Positions 1-9,777 are shown, counted from the first letter of the stretch. The stretch is 27,373 nt of DNA from ZC4RG42 sp036676355 (GCA_036676355.1 JAKFDA010000040.1:1-27373), one strand, 5' to 3'. Translations and numbers: made by a program. The notes: generated by a model not told the origin, from the sequence alone.

Positions 1-1
1 C

Positions 2-2941
2 CGGGCGGTGAAAATCACCGAGGTCCTTCAGGACGTCGCCAGACCGGAGATCTCGCCGAACGGCGAGCGGATCGCATACCAGGGCTACGAGAGTGAAAAC
101 GGCGGACACTTTCACGTCGTGCTCGTCAATGCCGATGGCAGTGGTGTTCGTCAACTCACCCAGGGCCCGTATGACCATCGCGAGCCGGTATGGTCTCGCG
201 ATGGGTCCCGGGTTGCGTTTGCGTCCGACCGGCCGACGGGCCAGCTCCGTCCTCCGCTGCAGGACGCTGCACTCGGCAGCTACAACATCTGGTCTGCGGA
301 TCCCAATACCGGCGCTCTGAAACTCTGGGCCGACACCCTCACGTCGGAGGAAGGCGAGCCGACCTGGTCGCCCGACGGCACTGAGATCGCCTACGTGGTG
401 AGGAATAGCATCGAGGCAGTTAACGAGGCCGGCGAGCGGCGTACGATCATTCCGCAGACAGAGGACTTGACGATTAATTCACCGTCGTGGGCGCCTACAG
501 GAACCGACATCGCCTACATCGGCTCAGGCGACATGGATTCCAACCTCTACGTCTCTGGACGGCAGATCACGACCGGACAAGACGTCTTCCGGTACAGCAG
601 GCCGCAGTGGATTTCGGAGAACGAAATCATGTACGCCGCGGACGGGAAGATTCGCGTCATCGACATCAACAATCCCTCGGCGTCCAGCGACATACCCTTC
701 CGTGCGACGCTCGAGATGCCGGAACTCAAATACGATAAAAAGCGATACGACTTCAACTCGGGGAGGTCGCAGGCCATCGGAATCGTCACGCCCGTACTGA
801 GCCCTGACGCGAAGTCTGTCGTGTTCCAGGCGCTCAACGACCTGTGGGTCATGGAAATCGGGAAGAAGCCGCGCAAGATCACGGACGACTCGTTCTACGA
901 GGTCGACCCCGCCTGGTCGCGCGACGGTCGGTACTTGGCCTATTCATCGGACAAGGCAGGAACGGAAGACCTTTACGTTCGAGACATGGTCGAGAACACC
1001 GAGCGCCGGATCACGACGCTCGACGGCGCGGAAGTGTCGGCGGCGTGGTCTCCGGACGGGCAGACAATCGCCTTCCAGAATCAGGACTTTGAGACGCTGA
1101 CCGTCAACGTGGACACCGGCGAACTGCGTTTGGTGCTCCCGGAACTCTTTGCCCCCGGCAGGCCGAGCTGGTCCGCTGACGGTAATACCATCGCCCTTGC
1201 GGCCCGCATGCGCTTCTCGACGAGGTTCCGCGAAGGTCATAACCAGATCCTCACCGTCAATCTGAACACCGGCGAGCAGAACTATTACCCGCCCGGCGAG
1301 GAATTCGACACCATCACGACGCGCGGCAACGACGGCCCGGTGTGGTCGCCGGACGGTACGTCGATGGCGTTAATCCTCGACGGCTCGCTGCATGTCATCG
1401 CGGTCGATCCCACCGGCAAGCCGACCGGACCGGCTGTGAAGCTCAATAACCACGCAAGTGAAAACATCAGTTGGAGCGGCGACTCCTCGAAACTGCTCTA
1501 CCTGAATAACGGTGAGCTCAAGATGATCAGCCGCAACGGGGGCAGCCGGCGCAACGTGGAGCTCAACCTGAGGTATCGCCACGCCGAAGGGCCAGACCGC
1601 CAGATCATCCACGCGGGCACGTTCTGGGACGCGACGAGTCCACGGATTCGGACGAACGTCGATATCGAGGTTGTCGAAAACCGCATCAAGAGCATCAAAC
1701 GGCACACGAAGCCCTTGAGCGGTCCGAATGTAATCGATGCCTCCAATCTTTTCGTCATGCCCGGGCTCTGGGATACGCACTTCCACCGCGAGCGCCAAAT
1801 CCGCTTCTTCGCCGATCGCACGAACCGGGCGCAGCTTGCCTACGGGATGACCTCGACCATGGCGCCGGGTGATGTGGCATACAGCTCGGTTGAAAATCGC
1901 GAGGCGGTCAAAGCGGGCGTTCGCGTCGGACCGCGCGGGTTCGCGTCGGGCGAGCCCATCGACGGTACCCGCACCCACCTGGATCATTTCCGTCCCGTCA
2001 GGCTCGAGCAGTTGCCCCTCGAGTTATCGAGGATGCGTAAGCTCGACTACGACATCGTGAAGACGTACGTGCGTACGCCGGCCGACGTAAAAGAAAGAGT
2101 GGCCCGAGCCGCGCATCGATTCGGCATCCCGGCCGCGACGCACCTCATGGCCCCCGGCTTCTACGCCGGCATCGACACCACAACGCACCTCACTGGCACG
2201 CAACGCCTCGGTTACGCGCGCACTGTGACTGATCCCGCGGGTCAGTCGTACGAGGACGTTCCGAAGGCGTATGCCGACCGCGCCATCATGACGACCATCG
2301 GTGGGTTCGACGTGCTGTCGGACCATGTCTGTCCGGGTACCGATCCCCGCCTGAATATCTTCGCCAACTGGAAGCTGCCGCAATGCGACGAGCCACCGGA
2401 GCCTGATCCGGAATGCGTGACTGAAGATTGCCGTCACACGCGTACGATGGCGCGCATGAGGGAAGCCGGGTCGATGGTGCTCGCCGGCACCGACTTCCCG
2501 CTCGGTAGCGATGTCATGCTTCAATTGCACGCCGAATTGCGGACACTGGTCTTCTACGGACACTGGACGCCCTACCGGGCGCTCCTGGCGGCGATTCGCA
2601 CTCCGGCGAGGTTCCTGGGTATCCAGGACGATCTCGGCTCGCTCGAGGAGGGCAAGCTGGCGGACATGATTTTCGTAGAGGGCAACCCGCTGCAGAATAT
2701 CGAGGACACCATCAACGTCAGGGCGACTATGGTGAACGGAATATACCGCACCGTCGAGGAGATCATCGCGCCGTTCCCGACTACGGGGAACAGCAACAAC
2801 CCGAGCATGAACAGCGCAAGCCTTAAAAACCCTCCGAAGCATACTTGGCTGCCTCCCGTGCCGGACCACCCCAAGAACAGCACCTTCTGGTGGCATCGTC
2901 CCGAGTTCGTTAAGGAGGATTTCAATAGCATGGAGTCGTAG
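2..2941 (+). CDS. TolB-like beta-propeller / amidohydrolase fusion (5' partial)
   Basis: The N-terminal half (about residues 10-540, counted from the GTG at 8) is built of repeated WD40/TolB-type blades with recurring WSPDG, WSRDG and ISPNG motifs. The C-terminal half is a metal-dependent amidohydrolase. It shows the HxH pair H591/H593 after PGLWDT, a candidate bridging Lys at 685 in a VKTY context, His at 712 and 727, and the metal-binding Asp at 829 in GTDFPLGSD. Such fusions are usually exported hydrolases of cyclic amide or peptide-like substrates; the substrate here is unknown. The reading frame stays open to the window edge and no signal peptide follows the GTG at position 8, so the true start is probably upstream and the gene is truncated by the window. 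The last 50 residues are Asn/Pro/Trp-rich and lie beyond the amidohydrolase fold. It appears monocistronic, with a strong hairpin just downstream. Confidence 0.9.
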   Translation, partial: RAVKITEVLQDVARPEISPNGERIAYQGYESENGGHFHVVLVNADGSGVRQLTQGPYDHREPVWSRDGSRVAFASDRPTGQLRPPLQDAALGSYNIWSADPNTGALKLWADTLTSEEGEPTWSPDGTEIAYVVRNSIEAVNEAGERRTIIPQTEDLTINSPSWAPTGTDIAYIGSGDMDSNLYVSGRQITTGQDVFRYSRPQWISENEIMYAADGKIRVIDINNPSASSDIPFRATLEMPELKYDKKRYDFNSGRSQAIGIVTPVLSPDAKSVVFQALNDLWVMEIGKKPRKITDDSFYEVDPAWSRDGRYLAYSSDKAGTEDLYVRDMVENTERRITTLDGAEVSAAWSPDGQTIAFQNQDFETLTVNVDTGELRLVLPELFAPGRPSWSADGNTIALAARMRFSTRFREGHNQILTVNLNTGEQNYYPPGEEFDTITTRGNDGPVWSPDGTSMALILDGSLHVIAVDPTGKPTGPAVKLNNHASENISWSGDSSKLLYLNNGELKMISRNGGSRRNVELNLRYRHAEGPDRQIIHAGTFWDATSPRIRTNVDIEVVENRIKSIKRHTKPLSGPNVIDASNLFVMPGLWDTHFHRERQIRFFADRTNRAQLAYGMTSTMAPGDVAYSSVENREAVKAGVRVGPRGFASGEPIDGTRTHLDHFRPVRLEQLPLELSRMRKLDYDIVKTYVRTPADVKERVARAAHRFGIPAATHLMAPGFYAGIDTTTHLTGTQRLGYARTVTDPAGQSYEDVPKAYADRAIMTTIGGFDVLSDHVCPGTDPRLNIFANWKLPQCDEPPEPDPECVTEDCRHTRTMARMREAGSMVLAGTDFPLGSDVMLQLHAELRTLVFYGHWTPYRALLAAIRTPARFLGIQDDLGSLEEGKLADMIFVEGNPLQNIEDTINVRATMVNGIYRTVEEIIAPFPTTGNSNNPSMNSASLKNPPKHTWLPPVPDHPKNSTFWWHRPEFVKEDFNSMES

Positions 2942-2964
2942 CATCGACGACGGACGTACATGCG

Positions 2965-2998
2965 CGCGGGCTCCGCACGGTGATGTGCGGAGCCCGCG
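2965..2998 (+). terminator. Perfect 14-bp hairpin after the amidohydrolase gene
   Basis: Bases 2965-2978 pair perfectly with 2985-2998 around a 6-base loop (GGTGAT), starting 23 bases after the TAG stop. The stem is very GC-rich. The trailing bases (ATTCATTCG) are only mildly T-rich, so this is a terminator-like structure rather than a textbook intrinsic terminator. It could also serve as a 3' mRNA-stabilising hairpin. Confidence 0.55.
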
Positions 2999-3192
2999 AT
3001 TCATTCGATGGCAATCACCGAACTCTCGGCTTTCCGTCGTATGGATAAGAAAGTCGCCGAGGCCGTGTACGTCACAACACCGAACCGGTTCGATTCATGT
3101 ACTACGCATCGTCCATGCAAGATGATAGTCAGCTTTGATCATCGCGTCGGTGAACCGCACGCAGAGACACGCCGCGCCGCGCGGACGCCTGT

Positions 3193-4518
3193 ATGAAATC
3201 GGTCCGCTTGCTTCGCTGGGCTTTCGCTTCGATCTTAGTGATCGCTATCACCGTTCCCACGGCGGTCGCACACGACATTCCGGACAAAATCTCGCTGCAC
3301 GCTTTCGTGAAGCCGGAAGGAGAGCGCCTTCACCTGCTCATCCGTATCCCGCTCGTGCTGCTCGGCACCCTGGACCTGCCCAAGCGCGGGCCTGGCTTCA
3401 TTGACCTGCCGAGGGTCGGACCGCATCTTGAACTGGCTGCAACCGTTGCGGCGAAGGAATTCGAGATTCGCGCCGATGGCGAGACACTTGTAGCGGAGCA
3501 GTCGGCCCAGCGCATTACGCTGCCCTCCGACAAGGCGTTCGAGAGCTACGCGCGTGCATTGGAACTGATCCATGGTCCACCTCTAGCCCCAGAGACGGAG
3601 GTCTTCTGGAACCAGGGATACTTCGACGTCCACCTCGAGTACCCGATTCCCTCAGATCGAAGCGACTTCGTCCTCGACGTTCGTACGGCTCGCGAACTCG
3701 GCGAACGACTCACTGTGGACGTCCGCTTTATGCCGCCCGACGGAGCCGAGCGAATTTACGTGCTGCGGGGGCACGACGCTTCCGTCGCACTGGACCCGAG
3801 TTGGCAGCGGGCCGCGTGGGTCTTCGTCAAATCCGGAGTGCGCCATATTCTCAGCGGGATCGATCATTTGCTTTTCCTGCTTTGCCTGGTGCTGCCTTTC
3901 CGTCGATTGAGCTGGAACCTTGTGGCGATTGTCACTTCATTCACAGTGGCTCATTCGATCACTCTCATCTCGGCAGCTTACGGCCTCGTCCCGACAGGAA
4001 AGTGGTTTCCGCCGCTTGTAGAAACGATCATCGCAGCATCGATCATCTACATGGCGATCGAAAACTTGATGAAGCCGAACCTCTCCCGTCGCTGGCTGAT
4101 CGCCGGCATCTTTGGGCTGGTGCATGGCTTCGGTTTTTCGTTCGCCCTCGCCGAGGAACTGCAGTTCGCCGGGGAACACCTTGTACTATCGCTGTTCGCG
4201 TTCAATGTAGGGATCGAACTCGGACAGCTGCTCGTACTCGTGCTGCTACTGCCCGCCTTGGCCTGGTTAGCGCACAAGCCACTCGCCGCGAAATACACGC
4301 CGTTCGTGGCAGCGATCCTGGTAGGCCACACTGCCTGGCATTGGTTGGTTGACCGCGCCGCGGCTTTGGTTGCTACGCCATTGCCCGAGATGAATGCCGA
4401 ATTCTTCATCGGAGCGGCGCGGATCCTCGGATTTCTCCTCGTACTCGGTGGCCTGGCGTATTGGTACGCCCACCACCGTGCCGCTCGGCGCGACGACCTC
4501 TCCGCCAAGAAAGCGTAG
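3193..4518 (+). CDS. HupE/UreJ-family membrane protein with periplasmic N-domain
   Basis: A 441-residue protein with a signal peptide (about residues 1-26, cleavage after TAVA). A soluble, probably periplasmic domain of about 175 residues follows, then a multi-helix membrane domain from about residue 205 to 430. The membrane part carries HupE/UreJ-type signatures: SGxDHLLFLL, FTVAHSITL, GLVHGFGFSFAL and the late FNVGIELGQL. His and Asp residues in these helices are typical of this family, whose better-known members are linked to nickel or cobalt uptake for hydrogenase or urease. Long forms with an N-terminal domain are common but uncharacterised. No hydrogenase or urease gene is present here, so metal transport is only inferred. 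No clear ribosome-binding site precedes the ATG; the start is supported by the signal peptide. Confidence 0.85.
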   Translation: MKSVRLLRWAFASILVIAITVPTAVAHDIPDKISLHAFVKPEGERLHLLIRIPLVLLGTLDLPKRGPGFIDLPRVGPHLELAATVAAKEFEIRADGETLVAEQSAQRITLPSDKAFESYARALELIHGPPLAPETEVFWNQGYFDVHLEYPIPSDRSDFVLDVRTARELGERLTVDVRFMPPDGAERIYVLRGHDASVALDPSWQRAAWVFVKSGVRHILSGIDHLLFLLCLVLPFRRLSWNLVAIVTSFTVAHSITLISAAYGLVPTGKWFPPLVETIIAASIIYMAIENLMKPNLSRRWLIAGIFGLVHGFGFSFALAEELQFAGEHLVLSLFAFNVGIELGQLLVLVLLLPALAWLAHKPLAAKYTPFVAAILVGHTAWHWLVDRAAALVATPLPEMNAEFFIGAARILGFLLVLGGLAYWYAHHRAARRDDLSAKKA

Positions 4519-4728
4519 GGCCGCGTTCTTCCGAAAAGCGCGCCGCGAGAGACAGACCCAGAGGTGCGCGATTTCCATGCGTCGTTAAAGGGAGCGCTGA
4601 AGCCTCGGGTTGAGGAGGGTCGGTTGCGGTGACGCAAAGAACGGCGTCGAACAACCAATGTAGGCGGTTTGGATGCATTGGTAATCATCGAAACCGAGCT
4701 CAAACTCATGGCGGAGGGAGTGCCGATA

Positions 4729-5073
4729 TCAATCGGACGGCTCAATGCTCGTCACCGTAAGCGCGCCATTGACACGTTCAGCGGTGAATCGCACGTGATC
4801 GCCGACTCTCACACGCGCCAGCATTTCCCGATCTTTCACTCGAAACGCCATAGTCATGGACGGCATGCCGAGATTCTTCAACTCGCCATGCTTGAGGGTA
4901 ATCTTCTGCGCACCCTGATCGACTCTCTTCACCTCGCCGTTCACCTTTTGCGCGCCTGCTGTCGTGCGCTGCCCTTGATCGTCAGCCTGAGGCCGTAAGT
5001 TGGAATTGGTTTGTGCCAATACCGTGCCGGCACAGGCGCCGATTACCATTGCAGTGGTCAACAAAATTCTCAT
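4729..5073 (-). CDS. cusF: CusF-like periplasmic copper-binding protein
   Basis: A 114-residue exported protein: signal peptide MRILLTTAMVIGACAGTVLA, then a small OB-fold CusF domain. The metal-binding pattern is H62, M70, M73, M75 (LGMPSMTM). This aligns with the H36/W44/M47/M49 Cu(I)/Ag(I) site of E. coli CusF, with the capping Trp replaced by Met. The start at 5073 is chosen because a GAGGAG ribosome-binding site (complement of 5080-5085) sits 6 bases upstream and the signal peptide begins there; a longer in-frame reading from 5166 adds an implausible basic leader that overlaps cusA. It starts 31 bases after the cusA stop and is the last gene of the cusCBAF operon. Its expected role is to deliver Cu(I)/Ag(I) to CusB in the periplasm. 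Confidence 0.88.
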   Translation of the reverse strand: MRILLTTAMVIGACAGTVLAQTNSNLRPQADDQGQRTTAGAQKVNGEVKRVDQGAQKITLKHGELKNLGMPSMTMAFRVKDREMLARVRVGDHVRFTAERVNGALTVTSIEPSD

Positions 5074-5104
5074 GGCGAACTCCTCATGGTCCTCAATACA
5101 AGCG

Positions 5105-8100
5105 CTACGGCGCCGCGGTCCTATAGCCGCTCTCTTCCCGAAAAAAAACCGCGCTTCGGGCTGCATACCACGCCGGCAGAACGAACAGCGACAGCAACGG
5201 CGCGGTAATCATCCCGCCGACCATCGGCGCGGCAATCCGCTGCATGGTTTCCGCACCGGCTCCACTGCCGATCAGGATAGGGAGCAGGCCACCGAGTATG
5301 ACTGCCACCGTCATGGCTTTCGGACGTACGCGCAGCACCGCGCCTTCGATCAGGGCTTCATGCAGCTCTTGTACATTCCTTAGCCGTCCTTCGGCTTTGC
5401 GGCGCTCGATCGCGTGGTCCAGATACACCAGCATCACGACCCCAAACTCCGCTGCGAGCCCGGCTAGTGCAATCGCGCCCACGCCGCTCGCGATCGAAAA
5501 GTTGTGGCCCAGCAAGTACAGAAACCACACCGCTCCCACGAGGGCGAAGGGCAACGTCCCGAGGATAAGCAGCGCGGATCCCACGCGCTGAAAAATGAGG
5601 AACAGCAAGAGAAAAATGATTGCAAGCGTCGCCGGCACCACCCACGCCAGGCGCTTCGTGGCGCGCTCGTAGTATTCGAACTGGCCGGACCAGGATATCG
5701 AATAGCCCGGCGGCAGTTGCACATTCTGCGCGACAGTGTCTTGTATTTCGTGCACGAATCCGACCAGATCGCGGTCACGCACATCGACGTAGACCCACAA
5801 CGAAGGCCGCGCGTTTTCGCTCTTGATCATCGGCGGACCATCGGTGATATTTACTTGCGCGACCGCGCCGAGCGGCACCGTCGCGCCGTCCTCGGTCACG
5901 ATCGGCAGCGCACGAAGCTCCTCCAGGGAGTCCCGCAATTCGCGGGGAAAGCGAACGTTGATCGGAAAGCGCGCGAGACCTTCAATCTTCTCGCCGATAT
6001 TCTCACCGCCGATCGCCGTTGCCACCAGGCTCTGTACATCGTCGATGCTCAAGCCATAGCGCGCCGCCGCTATGCGATCGATCGACACGTCGATATAACG
6101 CCCGCCAGTCAGACGCTCGGCAATCGCCGATGAGGTGCCCGGCACCTGTTTGACGAGCCGCTCGATCTCCTGTCCGAGCTTTTCGAGGATCGCAAGGTCT
6201 GTCCCGGCAATCTTGATCCCGACCGGGCTCTTGATCCCTGTTGTCAGCATGTCGATGCGGCCACGAATCGGTTGCACCCACAGATTCGCGATACCCGGGA
6301 TCTGCAGTTGCTGATCGAGCTCCGCAACAATCTTGTCGAACGTCATGCCGGGCCGCCATTCCTCCATGGGCTTGAGCTGAATCGTCGTCTCCAGCATTTC
6401 CAGCGGCGCAGGATCCGTCGCGGTATCCGCGCGCCCCGCCTTGCCAAACACGGTTTGAACTTCGGGCACCATTTTTATGAGACGGTCGGTTTGCTGCAGG
6501 AGCTCGCTTGCTTTCGCGGCCGACAGTCCAGGCAATGCAGTGGGCATGTAGAGCAGGTCGCCCTCTTCCAAAGGCGGCATGAATTCCGCGCCGATCCGTC
6601 CCAGCGGGATAAGTGTCAGTGCAACCGCGATCAGCGCACCGAGCAAGGTGGCGCGCGGATGCCGCAGCACGGCCCGCAACAGCGGCAGATATGCCGCGAT
6701 CAGCCAGCGGTTCAATGGATTTTCCGCCTCGCCGCGGATACGTCCGCGTATCGCGTAGACCATCAGTACGGGGACCAATGTGATGGAGAAACCGGCCGCC
6801 GCGGCCATGGAGTAGGTCTTGGTATAAGCCAACGGTGCGAACAAGCGACCTTCCTGCGCTTCGAGCGTGAATACCGGCACGAACGAAAGGGTAATGATCA
6901 GCAGGGAGAAGAACAAAGCCGGCCCGACTTCCGTCGCGGCATCCGTGATCAGCGTCAGGTGCTTCCGTGCATCCGGTTCTCCGTGTTGAAGACGCCAGTG
7001 TTCAAGCTTTTTGTGCGCGTTTTCGATCATCACAATCGCGGCATCGACCATCGCTCCGATCGCGATCGCAATGCCGCCGAGCGACATGATGTTGGCGTTG
7101 ATGCCCTGCAAATGCATGACGATGAAGGCGGTCAGCACACCGATCGGCAATGCGACGATGGCAACCAGCGCGGAGCGCAAGTGCCACAGGAATAGCACAC
7201 ACACCAATGCCACGACCGCAAACTCAAGCAGCAGCTTGGACCAGAGATTGCGTACCGCCCGCTTGATCAGCGCGCTGCGGTCGTAAGTGGTTACGATTTC
7301 AACGCCCGGCGGAAGGCTCTTGGTCAGCACAACAAGTTTTGCCTTCACCGCTTCAATGACTTCCAGTGCGTTCTGGCCGGAGCGAATCACGATTACGCCG
7401 CCGACCGCTTCGCCTTCCCCGTCCAGTTCACTGATCCCCCGCCGCATTTCCGGCCCGAGTTGCACGCGCGCGACGTCGCCCAGCAACACCGGCGTCCCCG
7501 TCTCCGAAACGCTCAGCGTGATTTGCCGGAAATCGTCGAGCGATTCGAGATAGCCCCTGGCGCGGACCATGTAATCAGCCTCCGCCAGTTCGAGCACGGA
7601 GCCGCCGGTTTCCCGATTTGCCTCGCGGATTGCTTCGGTGACCTTCGTCAGCGGAATGCCGTACAAGCGCAGCTTGTCCGGATCGACCTGCACCTGGTAC
7701 TGCTTGACCATGCCGCCGATGGTGGCCACCTCCGCGACGTTGGGAATGCTTTTCAGTTCGTAGCGTAAAAACCAGTCCTGCAATGCACGGAGCTGTGAAA
7801 GATCGTTGCGGCCGCTGCGGTCGACCAGCGCGTACTGATAAACCCAGCCTACGCCGGTCGCATCGGGACCGAGAACCGGTGTCACGCCCTCCGGCAATCG
7901 CGCGGTGGATTGATTGAGATATTCCAGTACACGCGAGCGCGCCCAGTACAGGTCGGTCTTGTCTTCGAAGAGGACGTACACGAAGGAGTCGCCGAAGAAC
8001 GAATACCCGCGCACCGTTCTGACACCCGGCACGGACAGCATCGTTGTCGTGATCGGGTACGTAATCTGGTTCTCCACCAACTGCGGTGCCTGTCCGGGAT

Positions 8101-8257
8101 ACGGCGTGCGAATAATCACCTGCACATCGGATAAATCCGGAATCGCATCCAGTGGTGTATGCAGCACGCTGTACGCGCCCCATATCGCGATCAGAATGGA
8201 CGTGAGCAATACCAACAGACGATTCGCCACCGACCAGCGGATCACCCTGGCGATCAT
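5105..8257 (-). CDS. cusA: CusA-type Cu(I)/Ag(I) efflux RND pump
   Basis: A full-length 1050-residue HME-RND inner-membrane proton antiporter. The three periplasmic cleft methionines that bind Cu(I)/Ag(I) in E. coli CusA are all conserved: M571 (LYMPTALPG), M621 (LEMLET) and M670 (IDMLTTG). The proton-relay signature GAMVDAAIVMIEN in transmembrane helix 4 includes D405. The equivalents of CusA E939 (LAAEFGVVML) and K984 (RVRPKAMT) are also present. The methionine triad and the AAIVMIENAHK version of the helix-4 motif place it in the monovalent-cation (Cu/Ag) subgroup rather than the Zn/Co/Cd subgroup. Its ATG overlaps the cusB stop by 4 bases (ATGA), implying translational coupling. Confidence 0.96.
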   Translation of the reverse strand: MIARVIRWSVANRLLVLLTSILIAIWGAYSVLHTPLDAIPDLSDVQVIIRTPYPGQAPQLVENQITYPITTTMLSVPGVRTVRGYSFFGDSFVYVLFEDKTDLYWARSRVLEYLNQSTARLPEGVTPVLGPDATGVGWVYQYALVDRSGRNDLSQLRALQDWFLRYELKSIPNVAEVATIGGMVKQYQVQVDPDKLRLYGIPLTKVTEAIREANRETGGSVLELAEADYMVRARGYLESLDDFRQITLSVSETGTPVLLGDVARVQLGPEMRRGISELDGEGEAVGGVIVIRSGQNALEVIEAVKAKLVVLTKSLPPGVEIVTTYDRSALIKRAVRNLWSKLLLEFAVVALVCVLFLWHLRSALVAIVALPIGVLTAFIVMHLQGINANIMSLGGIAIAIGAMVDAAIVMIENAHKKLEHWRLQHGEPDARKHLTLITDAATEVGPALFFSLLIITLSFVPVFTLEAQEGRLFAPLAYTKTYSMAAAAGFSITLVPVLMVYAIRGRIRGEAENPLNRWLIAAYLPLLRAVLRHPRATLLGALIAVALTLIPLGRIGAEFMPPLEEGDLLYMPTALPGLSAAKASELLQQTDRLIKMVPEVQTVFGKAGRADTATDPAPLEMLETTIQLKPMEEWRPGMTFDKIVAELDQQLQIPGIANLWVQPIRGRIDMLTTGIKSPVGIKIAGTDLAILEKLGQEIERLVKQVPGTSSAIAERLTGGRYIDVSIDRIAAARYGLSIDDVQSLVATAIGGENIGEKIEGLARFPINVRFPRELRDSLEELRALPIVTEDGATVPLGAVAQVNITDGPPMIKSENARPSLWVYVDVRDRDLVGFVHEIQDTVAQNVQLPPGYSISWSGQFEYYERATKRLAWVVPATLAIIFLLLFLIFQRVGSALLILGTLPFALVGAVWFLYLLGHNFSIASGVGAIALAGLAAEFGVVMLVYLDHAIERRKAEGRLRNVQELHEALIEGAVLRVRPKAMTVAVILGGLLPILIGSGAGAETMQRIAAPMVGGMITAPLLSLFVLPAWYAARSAVFFREESGYRTAAP

Positions 8258-9777
8258 CGATCGCCGCTCCCGTCGATGATCTGGATTGACTCGATGACGT
8301 AATCGCCCGCCTCCGGCTGCTTCTTCATTTCAAAGCGCGCTTTCGTTCCCGGCTTCAGGCTTGCCGCTGTCGCGGGATCACGCAGCTTGAACTCCATCGT
8401 CATGGTCGGCCATTGCAACTCGGGAATCGGGTCATGCGTGAGCGTGACGACACCGCGCGCGGGCGCCACCTCGTCTATGGTGCCTTGCCCGCTGATGGTC
8501 GCCTGCTCTGACGTCGTCGCGGGAGGGGCGCTCGCGGCCCCAATGTCGAGTCGCGAAAGCGCCCCCTTGAGCGACGCTTCCGAGTCGATCAGGAACTGGC
8601 CGGAGAGGACGATTTCATCGCCCGAACTTAATCCGGCCAGCACTTCAGTCCGCCCGCCCGCTTCACCGGCCGTCCGCACTTCGACCGGTCGAAAACCGTC
8701 GTTCTGCCGCACGAGGACGACTTTGCGCGTCCCGGTCTCGATCACTGCTTCGCTCGGCACGGTGAGTGCCTCACGCTCTTTCGCTGCAAGCTGCACCCGC
8801 GCGTACATTCCGGGACGCAAGAAGCCGCTTTCATTCGCCACTTCGATGCGCACCCTCACCGTACGCGAAGCCGCGTCGAGCTGCGGATAGATGTAATCGA
8901 CCTTGCCGTGAAATGACTGACCGGGTATTGCATCGACGCTGATTTCAGCTGACTGCTCCGCGCGCACGCGACCGGAGTCGCGCTCCGTCAACTCGGCCAA
9001 TACCCAAACTTTTTTGAGTCCCGCGAGCTGCACAATGGTCTGGCCCGGCATGACCTGCGCGCCTTCGCGCACACCGAGTTCGCGCACAATCCCCGCGGTC
9101 GGTGCATAGACGCCGACGCGCGGGCTGGGCGTGGCGGATTTTTCTATGGTCCGGATCTCCGTATCGTTCATGCCGAGCAACCGCAGCCGTTGCCGCGCCG
9201 CTCCACGGAGGGCCTCGATGTCCGGCACATCGGCGACACGCGACAATGCGACGAGTTCATGCTGCGCTGCAAGCAATTCGGGCGCATACACCTCCGCCAC
9301 CTTCTGCCCCGCCTTGACCGGATCCCCCTCCGCGCGCACATACAGGCGTTCGATGAATCCCGCAGTTCGCGTCTGAATCGTTTCGATCTCGTGTTCATCA
9401 AACGCGATACGACCCACTGCAACCAGCGGGTCTTTGAGCGTGGACACCTCCACCTTGCCCGTGCGCACGCCGAGGTTGTGCACCATGTTCGGCGATATAC
9501 GTACGCCCGCGTCTCCCTCATCGCCCGCGTATTGCGGAACAAGCTGCATATCCATGAAAGGTGACTTGCCAGGCTTGTCGAACCTTTGGCCGGGCACCAT
9601 CGGGTCATGCCAATACAGCACCTGTTTGCCGGAGTCGTCTTGCACTACGCCGTTGACAATCCTCGCCTGATCGGACTCGATCGATGCATCACGTTGGTCC
9701 AGCCACCACCAGACCGCCACGCCGGTCAGAAGCAACACGGCGACCATGAGCACGGTCACCGTCGCCCGCCTGTTCAC
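8254..9777 (-). CDS. cusB: CusB-type periplasmic adaptor with C-terminal CusF domain
   Basis: A 507-residue membrane-fusion protein. It has an N-terminal membrane anchor (about residues 8-26), then a heavy-metal-binding domain (about 54-84: YWHDPMVPG and FMDMQLVPQY) as in CusB/SilB. Next come the barrel-sandwich, short helical hairpin and beta-barrel domains (about 95-410). A C-terminal CusF-like domain (about 430-500) carries H448, W456, M459 and M461 in the context QWPTMTMEF, the same spacing as H36/W44/M47/M49 of E. coli CusF. This fusion is known from SilB-like adaptors. The protein links the inner-membrane pump to the outer-membrane channel and hands metal to the pump. Both neighbours overlap it by 4 bases. 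Confidence 0.95.
   Translation of the reverse strand: MNRRATVTVLMVAVLLLTGVAVWWWLDQRDASIESDQARIVNGVVQDDSGKQVLYWHDPMVPGQRFDKPGKSPFMDMQLVPQYAGDEGDAGVRISPNMVHNLGVRTGKVEVSTLKDPLVAVGRIAFDEHEIETIQTRTAGFIERLYVRAEGDPVKAGQKVAEVYAPELLAAQHELVALSRVADVPDIEALRGAARQRLRLLGMNDTEIRTIEKSATPSPRVGVYAPTAGIVRELGVREGAQVMPGQTIVQLAGLKKVWVLAELTERDSGRVRAEQSAEISVDAIPGQSFHGKVDYIYPQLDAASRTVRVRIEVANESGFLRPGMYARVQLAAKEREALTVPSEAVIETGTRKVVLVRQNDGFRPVEVRTAGEAGGRTEVLAGLSSGDEIVLSGQFLIDSEASLKGALSRLDIGAASAPPATTSEQATISGQGTIDEVAPARGVVTLTHDPIPELQWPTMTMEFKLRDPATAASLKPGTKARFEMKKQPEAGDYVIESIQIIDGSGDR

Noticed and set aside
1370..3004. Long minus-strand frames opposite the amidohydrolase gene
   Set aside because: They are antisense shadows of a clearly coding plus-strand gene in GC-rich DNA, with no family resemblance.
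3008..3196. A 62-codon plus-strand frame whose stop overlaps the HupE-like start by 4 bases
   Set aside because: No ribosome-binding site, signal peptide or familiar motif, and the composition is not protein-like; the overlap alone is weak support.
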